The notes beneath the pieces are model-generated. The model saw only the letters and a list, made by a program, of their open reading frames with translations. It ran no database searches and was not told the DNA's origin. DNA of 38,588 bases, taken from contig NZ_NUZU01000032.1 in the NCBI RefSeq assembly GCF_002567005.1, positions 86,413-125,000 on the forward strand, written 5' to 3'. Origin of the DNA: Bacillus sp. AFS073361. GTDB taxonomy: Bacteria > Bacillota > Bacilli > Bacillales > Cytobacillaceae. Positions 32,074 to 38,588 of the stretch are shown here, one piece after another. Position 1 is the first letter of the stretch, and each line of letters starts with the position of its first letter. The position numbers and the translations under genes were made by a program.

Positions 32074-33349
32074 AGTCTGGGTCATTATTTTTTTTGGGAA
32101 GAGTTTGGAGAAAGTCTTTATTAAAGCTCGTTCCAGTACCGATATTATCCGAGGAAGGGGCTTGATGTTCCCCCGCATTTTCAATGATTTTTTTTCCGTA
32201 TTTTTCACGAAGACTAGATAGAGTATTTAGTAAAGGCTCTTTTTTGGCATCCTTTTCATAAGAAAATAAATCTAGCTGTTTAAAGGCTCGGGTATGCTCC
32301 ACTAAATCGGTGCCTGTGATTCCTAACAGTCGAACAGCATCGCCATTCCAAGCTTTCAGGAAAATCTGCTGAGCAAATGAAGATATCTCATCTTTATGAT
32401 TAATAGGGTTCGGAAGTTTTTTACTTCTAGTAATCGTTCTTCGATCCTTATATCGGATGGTGATTCCAAGCGTTCCTGCAAGGACCTTCTTTCGCTTCAG
32501 TCTAACGGAAACCGTTTCAGCTAATGATGTTAATACACGAAGTAGTTCCTGTTGATTACTAACATCCCGAGGAAGGGTTGTTGAATTTCCAATGCTCTTA
32601 AATTCCTCAATTGATTCCGGATCAACTGGGCGATGATCAATCCCATTGGCTCTTTCTTTTAATCGAATTCCATTAATCCCAAGCAGTGTTTTCAGTTGAA
32701 TCTCATTTCCATTTGCTAACTCACCAATGGTATGAATCCCAATTGTTTGTAATTTTTCCGCTGTCTTTTTTCCGACGCCATGCATTTCGTTTGTGTTCAA
32801 CGGCCAAAGATCTATGGGAATATCACGTTTTCGAAGAATGGTAATCCCCATTGGCTTTTTCATATCGGATGCGGTTTTCGCTAAAAATTTATTAGGTGCT
32901 ATCCCTATACTGCAAGGAATATCTAATTGTTCCAATATCCTTTTTTGAATACTTTCAGCGATTTCAATTGGACTCCCCTTTTCAAAGCTTTCTGTAATAT
33001 CTAAGTATCCTTCATCAATCGAAACAGGTTCAACAATTTCCGTATAATGTCTGAGAATTTCAAACATAGCAATAGAAACTGCACGATAGCGCTCAAAATT
33101 CGGTTTCATGACGATTAACTGGGGACATAGCTTTCTCGCTTCCCAAAGCGCCATCGTTGTTTTGACACCGAATTTTCTTGCCTCGTAATTGCAGGTGACA
33201 ATGATTCCTCTGCGTTCCTCGACATTACCAGCGATTGCAAGTGGTTTCCCCTTCAGATTAGGGTCATAGGCCATTTCAACGGATGCATAAAAGCTATTCA
33301 TATCTACATGTAAAATAACTCTTCCGTTTTTCGGGTACATTTCCTTCAT
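32072..33349 (-). CDS. polYA: DNA polymerase IV (PolYA, DinB type)
   Basis: Error-prone Y-family polymerase of 425 aa, B. subtilis YqjH. Catalytic residues are D16 in HVDMNSFYASVE and D112/E113 in VSIDEGYLDIT. The thumb helix-hairpin-helix MHGVGKKTAEKLQTIGIHTI and little finger follow; QLDLFSYEKD is the beta-clamp motif, after which an unusually long hydrophilic tail of ~50 residues ends the protein. No LexA box is visible upstream, in contrast to polYB, in line with constitutive expression of PolYA in B. subtilis. Ribosome site AAGGAAG; ATG three codons later is a possible alternative start. Confidence 0.96.
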   Translation of the reverse strand: MKEMYPKNGRVILHVDMNSFYASVEMAYDPNLKGKPLAIAGNVEERRGIIVTCNYEARKFGVKTTMALWEARKLCPQLIVMKPNFERYRAVSIAMFEILRHYTEIVEPVSIDEGYLDITESFEKGSPIEIAESIQKRILEQLDIPCSIGIAPNKFLAKTASDMKKPMGITILRKRDIPIDLWPLNTNEMHGVGKKTAEKLQTIGIHTIGELANGNEIQLKTLLGINGIRLKERANGIDHRPVDPESIEEFKSIGNSTTLPRDVSNQQELLRVLTSLAETVSVRLKRKKVLAGTLGITIRYKDRRTITRSKKLPNPINHKDEISSFAQQIFLKAWNGDAVRLLGITGTDLVEHTRAFKQLDLFSYEKDAKKEPLLNTLSSLREKYGKKIIENAGEHQAPSSDNIGTGTSFNKDFLQTLPKKNNDPD

Positions 33350-33391
33350 GCTCGCACTTCCTTAACTCACTTTTTCTTCTCTTAGTATATC

Positions 33392-33420
33392 AAAAAGGAG
33401 AACCGCGGTTAGGTTCTCCT
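33392..33420 (-). terminator. Terminator of yqjE
   Basis: AGGAGAACC (33396-33404) pairs with GGTTCTCCT (33412-33420); the minus strand then reads TTTTT. It separates yqjE from polYA. Confidence 0.88.
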
Positions 33421-33428
33421 CCATAAGA

Positions 33429-34550
33429 TTATTGATTTGCCACTTCATCGATTATAGCAAGTGTCATTTCTGCCAGCTTATACAATTCTTCCACTGGCAT
33501 GCGTTCATTGGTTGTATGAATTTCTTCATAGCCAACAGCTAGATTGACAGTTGGAATATTAAAGCCAGCAAATACGTTGGCATCACTGCCGCCCCCGCTA
33601 TGCTGAAGCTCACAACTACGGCCGATTTTTGCAGCAGCCTTACGAGCCACTTCGACAACATGATCGCCTTCGCCAAACTTAAATCCTGGATACATGACTT
33701 CCACATTAACCTCAGCTCTGCCGCCCATTTCTGCTGCCACTGTTTCAAATGCTTCCTTCATTTTGCTTACCTGCGCTTGCATTTTTTCAGGAATCAGAGA
33801 ACGGGCCTCAGCTAAAATATCCACACGGTCACAAACGATATTGGTTGCTTGACCACCCTCAAAGCGTCCAATGTTAGCCGTTGTTTCGTGATCGATTCTT
33901 CCTAACGGCATCCTCGCAATCGATTTTGCTGCAATCGTAATCGCGGAAACACCTTTTTCAGGTGCAACACCTGCATGAGCTGTTTTTCCGTAAATAATGG
34001 TTTTAACCTTTGCTTGTGTTGGAGCAGCTACAACTACATTACCAACTAGGCCATCGCTATCCAATGCGTAACCGAATTTTGCTTTCATCAGTGAGGAATC
34101 AAGTGCTTTTGCACCGACAAGACCTGACTCTTCCCCAACAGTAATCACGAATTGAATTAGACCATGCGGGATGTTTTGTTCTTTTAACTGACGGATGGTT
34201 TCAAGCATAACAGAAATTCCAGTTTTATCATCGGCACCTAAGATTGTTGTGCCATCCGTAACCACATAGCCGTCTTTTATAGAAGGCTTTACACCTTTAG
34301 CTGGTGTAACAGTATCCATATGGCAAGTAAAATAAATCGGGTCAACGCCCTCTTTAGTTGCCGCTAGCGTACAAACCAGATTGCCTGCACCATGCCCTGT
34401 CACCGCAGTCGTATCATCTTCAAACACTTCAAGACCAAGTTCTGTAAATTTTTGTTTTAACACCTTGGCAATTTCGGTTTCAAATTTTGTTTCTGAGTCA
34501 ATTTGCACAAGTTCTAAAAACTCATTCAATAGACGTTCCTGATTAACCAT
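33429..34550 (-). CDS. yqjE: M20-family peptidase YqjE (PepT-like)
   Basis: Cytosolic zinc aminopeptidase-like enzyme, 373 aa, of the PepT-like group (TIGR01883 in memory). Metal ligands appear in order: CHMDTVTPAKG, GADDKTGIS (bridging Asp), the general-base EESGLVGAK, LDSDG, and the C-terminal histidine in EEIHTTNERM. The dimerisation domain lies between ~180 and ~290. Natural substrate unproven; tripeptides are likely. GGAGG is nine bases before the ATG. About 140 bases upstream to yqjD hold only a decayed repeat. Confidence 0.92.
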   Translation of the reverse strand: MVNQERLLNEFLELVQIDSETKFETEIAKVLKQKFTELGLEVFEDDTTAVTGHGAGNLVCTLAATKEGVDPIYFTCHMDTVTPAKGVKPSIKDGYVVTDGTTILGADDKTGISVMLETIRQLKEQNIPHGLIQFVITVGEESGLVGAKALDSSLMKAKFGYALDSDGLVGNVVVAAPTQAKVKTIIYGKTAHAGVAPEKGVSAITIAAKSIARMPLGRIDHETTANIGRFEGGQATNIVCDRVDILAEARSLIPEKMQAQVSKMKEAFETVAAEMGGRAEVNVEVMYPGFKFGEGDHVVEVARKAAAKIGRSCELQHSGGGSDANVFAGFNIPTVNLAVGYEEIHTTNERMPVEELYKLAEMTLAIIDEVANQ

Positions 34551-34572
34551 TATATTGAACCTCCAATTATGT

Positions 34573-34622
34573 ACTCATTGTCCAGCTCTAAGCGCCAATG
34601 TCGCTTTTGCTTTTCCTATTTT
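34573..34622. repeat. Decayed dispersed repeat between yqjE and yqjD
   Basis: GTCCAGCTCTAAGCGCC followed by GTCGCTTTTGCTTTTCC. Read on the minus strand it starts GGAAAAGCAAAAGCGAC, like the AAGAAAAGCG end of the repeats at 4774 and 26940, and ends in GAGCTGGAC, like CTGGAGC there. Too short and changed to be sure. Confidence 0.5.
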
Positions 34623-34692
34623 AGTATACCTTTTAATAAAAGTATCATCAAATGATAGAGAGCACATCCAAAAAGGTTAAAAGAGAGGTTAA

Positions 34693-36243
34693 TTACAGCG
34701 GGATGTTCCCATGTTTTTTGTATGGCCTTGACTCTTTTTTGGTTCTAAGCATTTCTAAGCCTTGGACAATTTTCATTCTAGTTTCGCGTGGGTCAATCAC
34801 ATCATCGACCATTCCTCTGCTCGCTGCCACATAGGGATTGGCAAACTTTTCACGGTATTCATCAATTTTCTGCTGTCTTGTCAGTTCTGGATTCTCACTA
34901 TTGTTAATTTCCTTCGCAAAAATAATATTAGCGGCTCCTTGAGGTCCCATAACTGCAATTTCAGCATTAGGCCAGGCAAATACCAAATCAGCACCAATTG
35001 ATTTACTGTTTAACGCAACATAGGCACCGCCATAAGCTTTTCTTAAGATCACTGTTAACTTCGGAACGGTCGCCTCGGAATAAGCAAATAAGATTTTTGC
35101 CCCATGGCGAATGATTCCACCGTGTTCCTGCTTGACTCCAGGGAAGAAGCCTGTCACATCCTCAAAAGTGATGATTGGGATATTAAAAGAATCACAGGTT
35201 CTGATAAATCGCGCCGCTTTATCAGAAGAATCGATATCCAGGCCGCCAGCCATCACCTTTGGCTGATTACAAACAAGACCTACAGATTCACCTTTAATTC
35301 GCGCAAATCCAACCACGATATTTCTAGCAAAATCCTTTTGAACTTCCATGAAACTGCTCTCGTCAACCACCTGCTCGATGACATTGCGGACATCATACGG
35401 ACGAACCGTATCAAATGGAATAACATCCATTAAATCCGGACGATAATCTTCGTCATCCTTTACCTCAAACCTAGGAGCCTTCTCTTCATTATTCTGCGGA
35501 AGATAGCTTAACAGCCTGCGGACGTTTTGTAACACCACTTCTTCTGAATCAGCCTGAAAATGGGCATTTCCACTAATGGAGCTATGGACATTCGCCCCAC
35601 CCAATTCTTCTGCTGAAATCTTCTCACCTGTCACTGTTTCAATGACTTTAGGTCCAGTAATAAACATTTGACTCGACTTTTCCACCATAAATACAAAATC
35701 AGTAATCGCTGGTGAATAGACAGCACCGCCCGCACATGGACCCATAATTACCGAGATTTGCGGAATGACACCGGAATAAATTGCATTTCGGTAAAAAATA
35801 TGTCCATACCCATCTAATGAGACAACGCCTTCCTGAATGCGTGCCCCGCCGGAATCATTTAAACCGACAAAAGGGGCTCCATTTTTCGCTGCTAAATCCA
35901 TGACATTAGCAATCTTCTTGGCATGCATTTCCCCTAATGCTCCGCCAAAAACAGTAAAATCTTGGGAAAAAAGATAAATAGGCCGACCATTTACTTTTCC
36001 GTAACCAGTCACCACTCCGTCCCCTGGCCCCTTTTGCTCATCTAGACCAAAATCATTTGTACGGTGCTCAATGAAAGGATTTAGTTCAAAAAATGTGCCT
36101 TTGTCTACTAAAAGATCGATTCTCTCCCTAGCAGTCAATTTGCCTTTTTGATGCTGTTTCTCAATTCTCTCATCGCCGCCGCCCAACTCAACCTCACGAC
36201 GTTTATCATACAACTCATTTATTTTTTCATAGATGTCTATCAT
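34693..36243 (-). CDS. yqjD: Acyl-CoA carboxylase, carboxyltransferase (beta) subunit YqjD
   Basis: Transfers CO2 from carboxybiotin to an acyl-CoA, most likely propionyl-CoA; 516 aa, the usual length for a PccB-type subunit. N-terminal part: KLTARERIDLLVDKGTFFEL, GDGVVTGYGKVNGRP, FSQDFTVFGGALGEMHA and LNDSGGARIQEGV. C-terminal part: ITFEDVTGFFPGVKQEHGGI, GGAYVALNSKS and WPNAEIAVMGPQGA. The biotin-carrying/carboxylase subunit is not here. It starts one base after mce, so the pair is strictly co-translated; together they make and epimerise methylmalonyl-CoA. A methylmalonyl-CoA decarboxylase role is a weaker alternative. Confidence 0.91.
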   Translation of the reverse strand: MIDIYEKINELYDKRREVELGGGDERIEKQHQKGKLTARERIDLLVDKGTFFELNPFIEHRTNDFGLDEQKGPGDGVVTGYGKVNGRPIYLFSQDFTVFGGALGEMHAKKIANVMDLAAKNGAPFVGLNDSGGARIQEGVVSLDGYGHIFYRNAIYSGVIPQISVIMGPCAGGAVYSPAITDFVFMVEKSSQMFITGPKVIETVTGEKISAEELGGANVHSSISGNAHFQADSEEVVLQNVRRLLSYLPQNNEEKAPRFEVKDDEDYRPDLMDVIPFDTVRPYDVRNVIEQVVDESSFMEVQKDFARNIVVGFARIKGESVGLVCNQPKVMAGGLDIDSSDKAARFIRTCDSFNIPIITFEDVTGFFPGVKQEHGGIIRHGAKILFAYSEATVPKLTVILRKAYGGAYVALNSKSIGADLVFAWPNAEIAVMGPQGAANIIFAKEINNSENPELTRQQKIDEYREKFANPYVAASRGMVDDVIDPRETRMKIVQGLEMLRTKKESRPYKKHGNIPL

Positions 36244-36244
36244 T

Positions 36245-36658
36245 TTACCCCTTCATCCCTTTCTTCTCACAAAGCTCGAATAAAATCCCAGATGTCGATT
36301 TTGGATGCATGAAAGCAATATTTGCCCCACCAGCCCCAGCTCTTGGCTGCTCATCAATCATACGTATCCCTTTTTCCTTCATTTCGCGAATTCTTTCTTC
36401 GATCGAATCCACCCCAAGGGCAACATGGTGGATTCCCTCACCGCGTTTTTCGATAAATTTGGCAATGGTACTTTCCTCTGAAGTGGGCTCAAGCAGTTCA
36501 AGCTTAGTACTTCCTGCCTGTAAAAAGGCAACTCTTACCTTTTGAGTATCCACCTCTTCGATCCCTACCAAAGGCAGATTTAACACATCGGTATAAAAAG
36601 AAAGCGTTTTCTCAAGAGACTTCACTGCAATCCCAATATGGTCGACTTTTTTAATCAT
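36245..36658 (-). CDS. mce: Methylmalonyl-CoA epimerase
   Basis: Interconverts the (S) and (R) forms of methylmalonyl-CoA so that the mutase can use the product of propionyl-CoA carboxylase; B. subtilis YqjC. A 137-residue vicinal-oxygen-chelate (glyoxalase) fold: DHIGIAVKSLEKTLSFYTDV at the start with the first metal His, LELLEPTSEES with a Glu, EGIHHVALGVDSIEE with a His, and ending SGILFELCEKKG with the last Glu. AGGGG stands about seven bases before the ATG. First gene of mce-yqjD. Methylmalonyl-CoA mutase genes are not in the window. Confidence 0.93.
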   Translation of the reverse strand: MIKKVDHIGIAVKSLEKTLSFYTDVLNLPLVGIEEVDTQKVRVAFLQAGSTKLELLEPTSEESTIAKFIEKRGEGIHHVALGVDSIEERIREMKEKGIRMIDEQPRAGAGGANIAFMHPKSTSGILFELCEKKGMKG

Positions 36659-36753
36659 TTTTACCCCTCTGTTCTAAAAATTAAAATTTATTCGACAATA
36701 ATCTTATTCGTTAAAAAGTTCATAAATCCTTCCTTAATTACTTAGTTGTTCCG

Positions 36754-36782
36754 TTGTTCATTTTTGCATTTCCTTGTACAAT
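36754..36782 (+). promoter_or_regulatory. Sigma-A promoter of prli42
   Basis: TTGTTC (36754-36759), 17 bases, TACAAT (36777-36782). It is 38 bases before the start codon. Confidence 0.6.
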
Positions 36783-36820
36783 ATAAGTAAAGTTTCAAAA
36801 TGTTAAGGGAGGTACCCATA

Positions 36821-36916
36821 TTGAATAGTAAGAAATCGAGGAAAATCATTGTTTATTTAATGTTATTTGCTGTGCTTGCCTCAACTCTCCTAATAGGAAT
36901 AGGTTCATTTCTATAG
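36821..36916 (+). CDS. prli42: Stressosome-associated membrane peptide Prli42-like (31 aa)
   Basis: A 31-codon gene from TTG 36821, with AAGGGAGGT ending eight bases upstream and a 19-bp-stem terminator right after the stop. The product is MNSKKSRKIIVYLM followed by LFAVLASTLLIGIGSFL: a short basic head and one membrane helix. Length, charge pattern and the VxLML...STLL...FL helix fit Prli42, the peptide that tethers the stressosome (RsbR) to the membrane in Listeria and is conserved in Bacillaceae. I base this on remembered family features. It is the only plus-strand gene between 32 and 38.5 kb. The rest of the 298-base gap between mce and the L,D-transpeptidase gene holds nothing else. Confidence 0.8.
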   Translation: MNSKKSRKIIVYLMLFAVLASTLLIGIGSFL

Positions 36917-36920
36917 ATAG

Positions 36921-36963
36921 AAATAGGAAAAGGGACTGTTCGGACAGTCCCTTTTCCTATTTT
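36921..36963. terminator. Bidirectional terminator between prli42 and yqjB
   Basis: A 19-bp perfect stem, 36921-36939 with 36944-36962 (core AAAAGGGACTGT), closed by a TCGG tetraloop region and flanked by A/T runs. It overlaps the end of the convergent L,D-transpeptidase gene. Confidence 0.92.
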
Positions 36964-37478
36964 ATTGCTCCATGATCTTTTGCTAGTGTCTCATATGATT
37001 TTTTTGAAGAAATAACTAATACTTTTGTTCCTAATGGAATGATCGGATATAGTGAGGTAACCACTTCATTTTGGGTGCGGATACAGCCTTGGGAGACATA
37101 TTTGCCGATTGAAGCAGGCTGATTTGTTCCATGGATGCCATAGATTCTTCCATCTGTTCCCTTTGCATCAAAGCCAATCCACCTCGCTCCCAGTGGATTC
37201 TTAGGATCTCCTCCAGGGATATTCCCTTTCCGAAAATAAGGTTCTTTGGCCTTTACTGTAATGGTGAAAAGACCTTCAGGTGTCAGCTCTTGTGTTTTTC
37301 CCGTTCCGACACTTACAACCGTTTGTACTTTGTTTTCATTAATAAAAGCCATTTCATTTTTACTTTTATTCACAATAAGAAATGGATCACCTGGCATAGG
37401 GTTTGGCCCCAAAGGCCAAAGTGGTGACATGAAAAAAGCAATCAGGATTGGCGATAAAATTTTTATCAAAGCAGCCAC
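36957..37478 (-). CDS. yqjB: L,D-transpeptidase (YkuD domain), YqjB position
   Basis: Cell-wall enzyme that forms 3-3 cross-links or attaches proteins to peptidoglycan, acting outside the membrane. 173 aa: an N-terminal hydrophobic export segment (~4-22, ILSPILIAFFMSPLWPL), then a YkuD domain from ~32. The catalytic motif IYGIHGTNQPASIGKYVSQG with CIRTQNEV directly after it has the essential His, Ser/Gly and Cys. A LysM domain, present in YkuD, is absent. The start is uncertain: GTG 37478 has its ribosome site very close; TTG 37469, five bases after AGGTGG, is a good alternative. It follows yqjA by 14 bases. Confidence 0.86.
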   Translation of the reverse strand: MAALIKILSPILIAFFMSPLWPLGPNPMPGDPFLIVNKSKNEMAFINENKVQTVVSVGTGKTQELTPEGLFTITVKAKEPYFRKGNIPGGDPKNPLGARWIGFDAKGTDGRIYGIHGTNQPASIGKYVSQGCIRTQNEVVTSLYPIIPLGTKVLVISSKKSYETLAKDHGAIK

Positions 37479-37492
37479 CTGCCTTTTTTTCC

Positions 37493-38488
37493 CTAGTTTG
37501 CTTCAATCTCCTTCTGTTCATTCACTTTAACCCCTGTTTTTATTCCCTTAAATGAACTTTTAATAATTAGATATTCGTTCATTTCATTTACCAACTGCAG
37601 CAGAGCTGCCCTCGTTACAAATTCTTCTCTTGTCTTTGGGAGCTCCATTTCCTCAAATTCCTTTTTCATTTCTCTTAATTTTTCAAGATATATATAAGCT
37701 GTATTTCCAGGATGGACATTTTCAGAAAGTTCTTCCAGAAACTCCGCTACCATATGCCCTTGCTTTACCGTCCGGGTAAGGGAAGTGACAATTGGTAAGA
37801 CACGTTCGATAATTTCAAATTGCTTTTGTCTCATTTTAAAATAATGAAAATATATATTCTCATCTCGTAAAAAATGATTTTCAACATCCTGAAGGGCTAT
37901 GGCTATCGCTTCATCAAGTAGACGCGCACCAACCGTAATCTCTTTACCATCCCAATTACTATCCCCAGTCCGTAAATAACGTACCATTTCAACGAAGATG
38001 ATTCTAAAATTCTCCTCAATCTCACTTTGATAATCCTTTAGTTTTTTCTCAACGCTCGGCATATAAAGATTAATAAGTAATGCGACCCCAATACCAATCG
38101 TGATTACCCCAAGCTCATTTAGAAAAATGGCCAAGGTTATTTTTTTTGCCATATAAATATGTAAAATAATAACACTGCTTGTCACAATTCCGTCAGGAGC
38201 CTTCAACATGACAATCGTTGGGATAAAGAAAAATAACATAATCCCAATTACAATTGGATGATAAGCGATTAGTTCAAAAAAAACGGCAGAAAAAGGCATT
38301 GCTAATACACAGGCTAAAAAGCGAGCCCATGCTGTTCTGAACGACCTCCGCTTTGTCACCTGGATACATAATATGGTCAGTATTCCTGCAGAAGCAAAGT
38401 TCTGCAGTCCTATTTGCTGAGCAAGTAAAATTGAAATGGCTGTCCCAATAGCTGTTTTAATTGTCCGATATCCAATCCGAAATTTCAT
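37493..38488 (-). CDS. yqjA: Aromatic acid exporter-family membrane protein YqjA
   Basis: 331 aa, an ArAE_1/DUF939-type protein. The N-terminal half has about six short hydrophobic segments (residues ~8-140) including GTAISILLAQQIGL and KRRSFRTAWARFLACVLAMP; the C-terminal half (~145-331) is a soluble helical domain (LKDYQSEIEENFRIIFVEM, ... MRQKQFEIIERVLP). Transport substrate unknown. AGGTACC-type ribosome site, GAGAGG, before ATG 38488. Likely cotranscribed with the L,D-transpeptidase gene downstream. Confidence 0.87.
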   Translation of the reverse strand: MKFRIGYRTIKTAIGTAISILLAQQIGLQNFASAGILTILCIQVTKRRSFRTAWARFLACVLAMPFSAVFFELIAYHPIVIGIMLFFFIPTIVMLKAPDGIVTSSVIILHIYMAKKITLAIFLNELGVITIGIGVALLINLYMPSVEKKLKDYQSEIEENFRIIFVEMVRYLRTGDSNWDGKEITVGARLLDEAIAIALQDVENHFLRDENIYFHYFKMRQKQFEIIERVLPIVTSLTRTVKQGHMVAEFLEELSENVHPGNTAYIYLEKLREMKKEFEEMELPKTREEFVTRAALLQLVNEMNEYLIIKSSFKGIKTGVKVNEQKEIEAN

Positions 38489-38513
38489 AGGTACCTCTCC
38501 AAATTATTAAAAA

Positions 38514-38588
38514 ATAGGCTGTGTTAAAGATTAATGTTGATTTTGACACACGGTTTCTCTTCGTTCCAGGCACGAAGACTCCTGCGGG
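38514..38588. repeat. Left part of a full-length dispersed repeat, cut by the window edge
   Basis: Starts AGGCTGTGTTAAAG, the same terminal repeat as the element at 17111-17197, and continues through TTGATTTTGACAC, CGTTCCAGGCACGAAG and GACTCCTGCGGG. From memory, GACTCCTGCGGG is the GC-rich interior of a common Bacillaceae intergenic repeat. The remaining part is outside the window. Confidence 0.7.

Noticed and set aside
33349..33400. LexA box upstream of polYA
   Set aside because: No CGAAC...GTTYC-like sequence lies in the gap; the ACCGCGGT palindrome there belongs to the yqjE terminator loop.
1..38588. tRNA, rRNA, transposase or toxin-antitoxin genes
   Set aside because: I looked for them on both strands and recognised none; the mobile-looking DNA here is limited to short non-coding repeats.

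Overview
The window is a stretch of core chromosome from an endospore-forming member of the Bacillaceae. Gene order and protein sequences follow the Bacillus subtilis lysA-spoVA-spoIIA-...-yqjA interval, but short dispersed repeats, several missing genes and a few inserted ones point to another genus, of the Neobacillus/Mesobacillus/Peribacillus sort (inference; no 16S gene is present). I see no phage, plasmid, CRISPR array, tRNA, rRNA or transposase gene. The interest lies in small genes, regulatory sites and rearrangements.

Layout. (1) 1-7.9 kb, minus strand: lysA, a reduced spoVA operon (spoVAA, spoVAB, spoVAE, spoVAF; spoVAC, spoVAD and spoVAEb are not at this locus), the tricistronic spoIIA operon (spoIIAA-spoIIAB-sigF) behind a clear sigma-H promoter, and dacF. 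(2) 8.0-11.4 kb, minus: a nucleoside salvage operon, deoB-punA-pdp. (3) 11.6-15.9 kb, minus: xerD, yqzK, fur, spoIIM, yqxK and nudF. (4) 15.9-17.1 kb, plus: mciZ, a 43-residue FtsZ inhibitor gene with a sigma-E-like promoter, and the aldo/keto reductase yqkF. (5) 17.2-20.1 kb: yqkE, then a divergent scoAB / mvaB pair that together would turn HMG-CoA into usable acetoacetyl-CoA. (6) 20.1-25.6 kb: an unrecognised 46-codon gene with a near-consensus sigma-G promoter, yqkD, yqkB, an SOS-type polYB-yqjX operon with two LexA boxes, yqzH, yqjQ and yqjP. (7) 25.7-32 kb: a proline T-box riboswitch and proI, a membrane glycosyltransferase, namA, rnz and zwf. (8) 32-38.5 kb, mostly minus: polYA, yqjE, the acyl-CoA carboxylase/methylmalonyl-CoA epimerase pair yqjD-mce, the 31-residue membrane peptide gene prli42 (plus strand), an L,D-transpeptidase and yqjA.

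How it fits together. Much of the window serves sporulation: sigma-F and its anti-sigma/anti-anti-sigma switch, DacF, SpoVA and SpoIIM, MciZ in the mother cell, and probably the 46-codon gene in the forespore. Promoters readable by eye for sigma-H, sigma-G and sigma-E, plus a weaker sigma-F candidate, sit where these functions predict. A second theme is branched-chain/odd-chain acyl-CoA metabolism (mvaB, scoAB, yqjD, mce). A third is DNA damage tolerance, with two Y-family polymerases 9 kb apart of which only polYB carries LexA boxes. Three or more families of short palindromic repeats lie between genes, mostly at transcript ends; one exists as a long copy and a copy with about 102 bp deleted. 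Start codons were chosen by ribosome-binding-site position and family length, and often differ from the longest possible frame.
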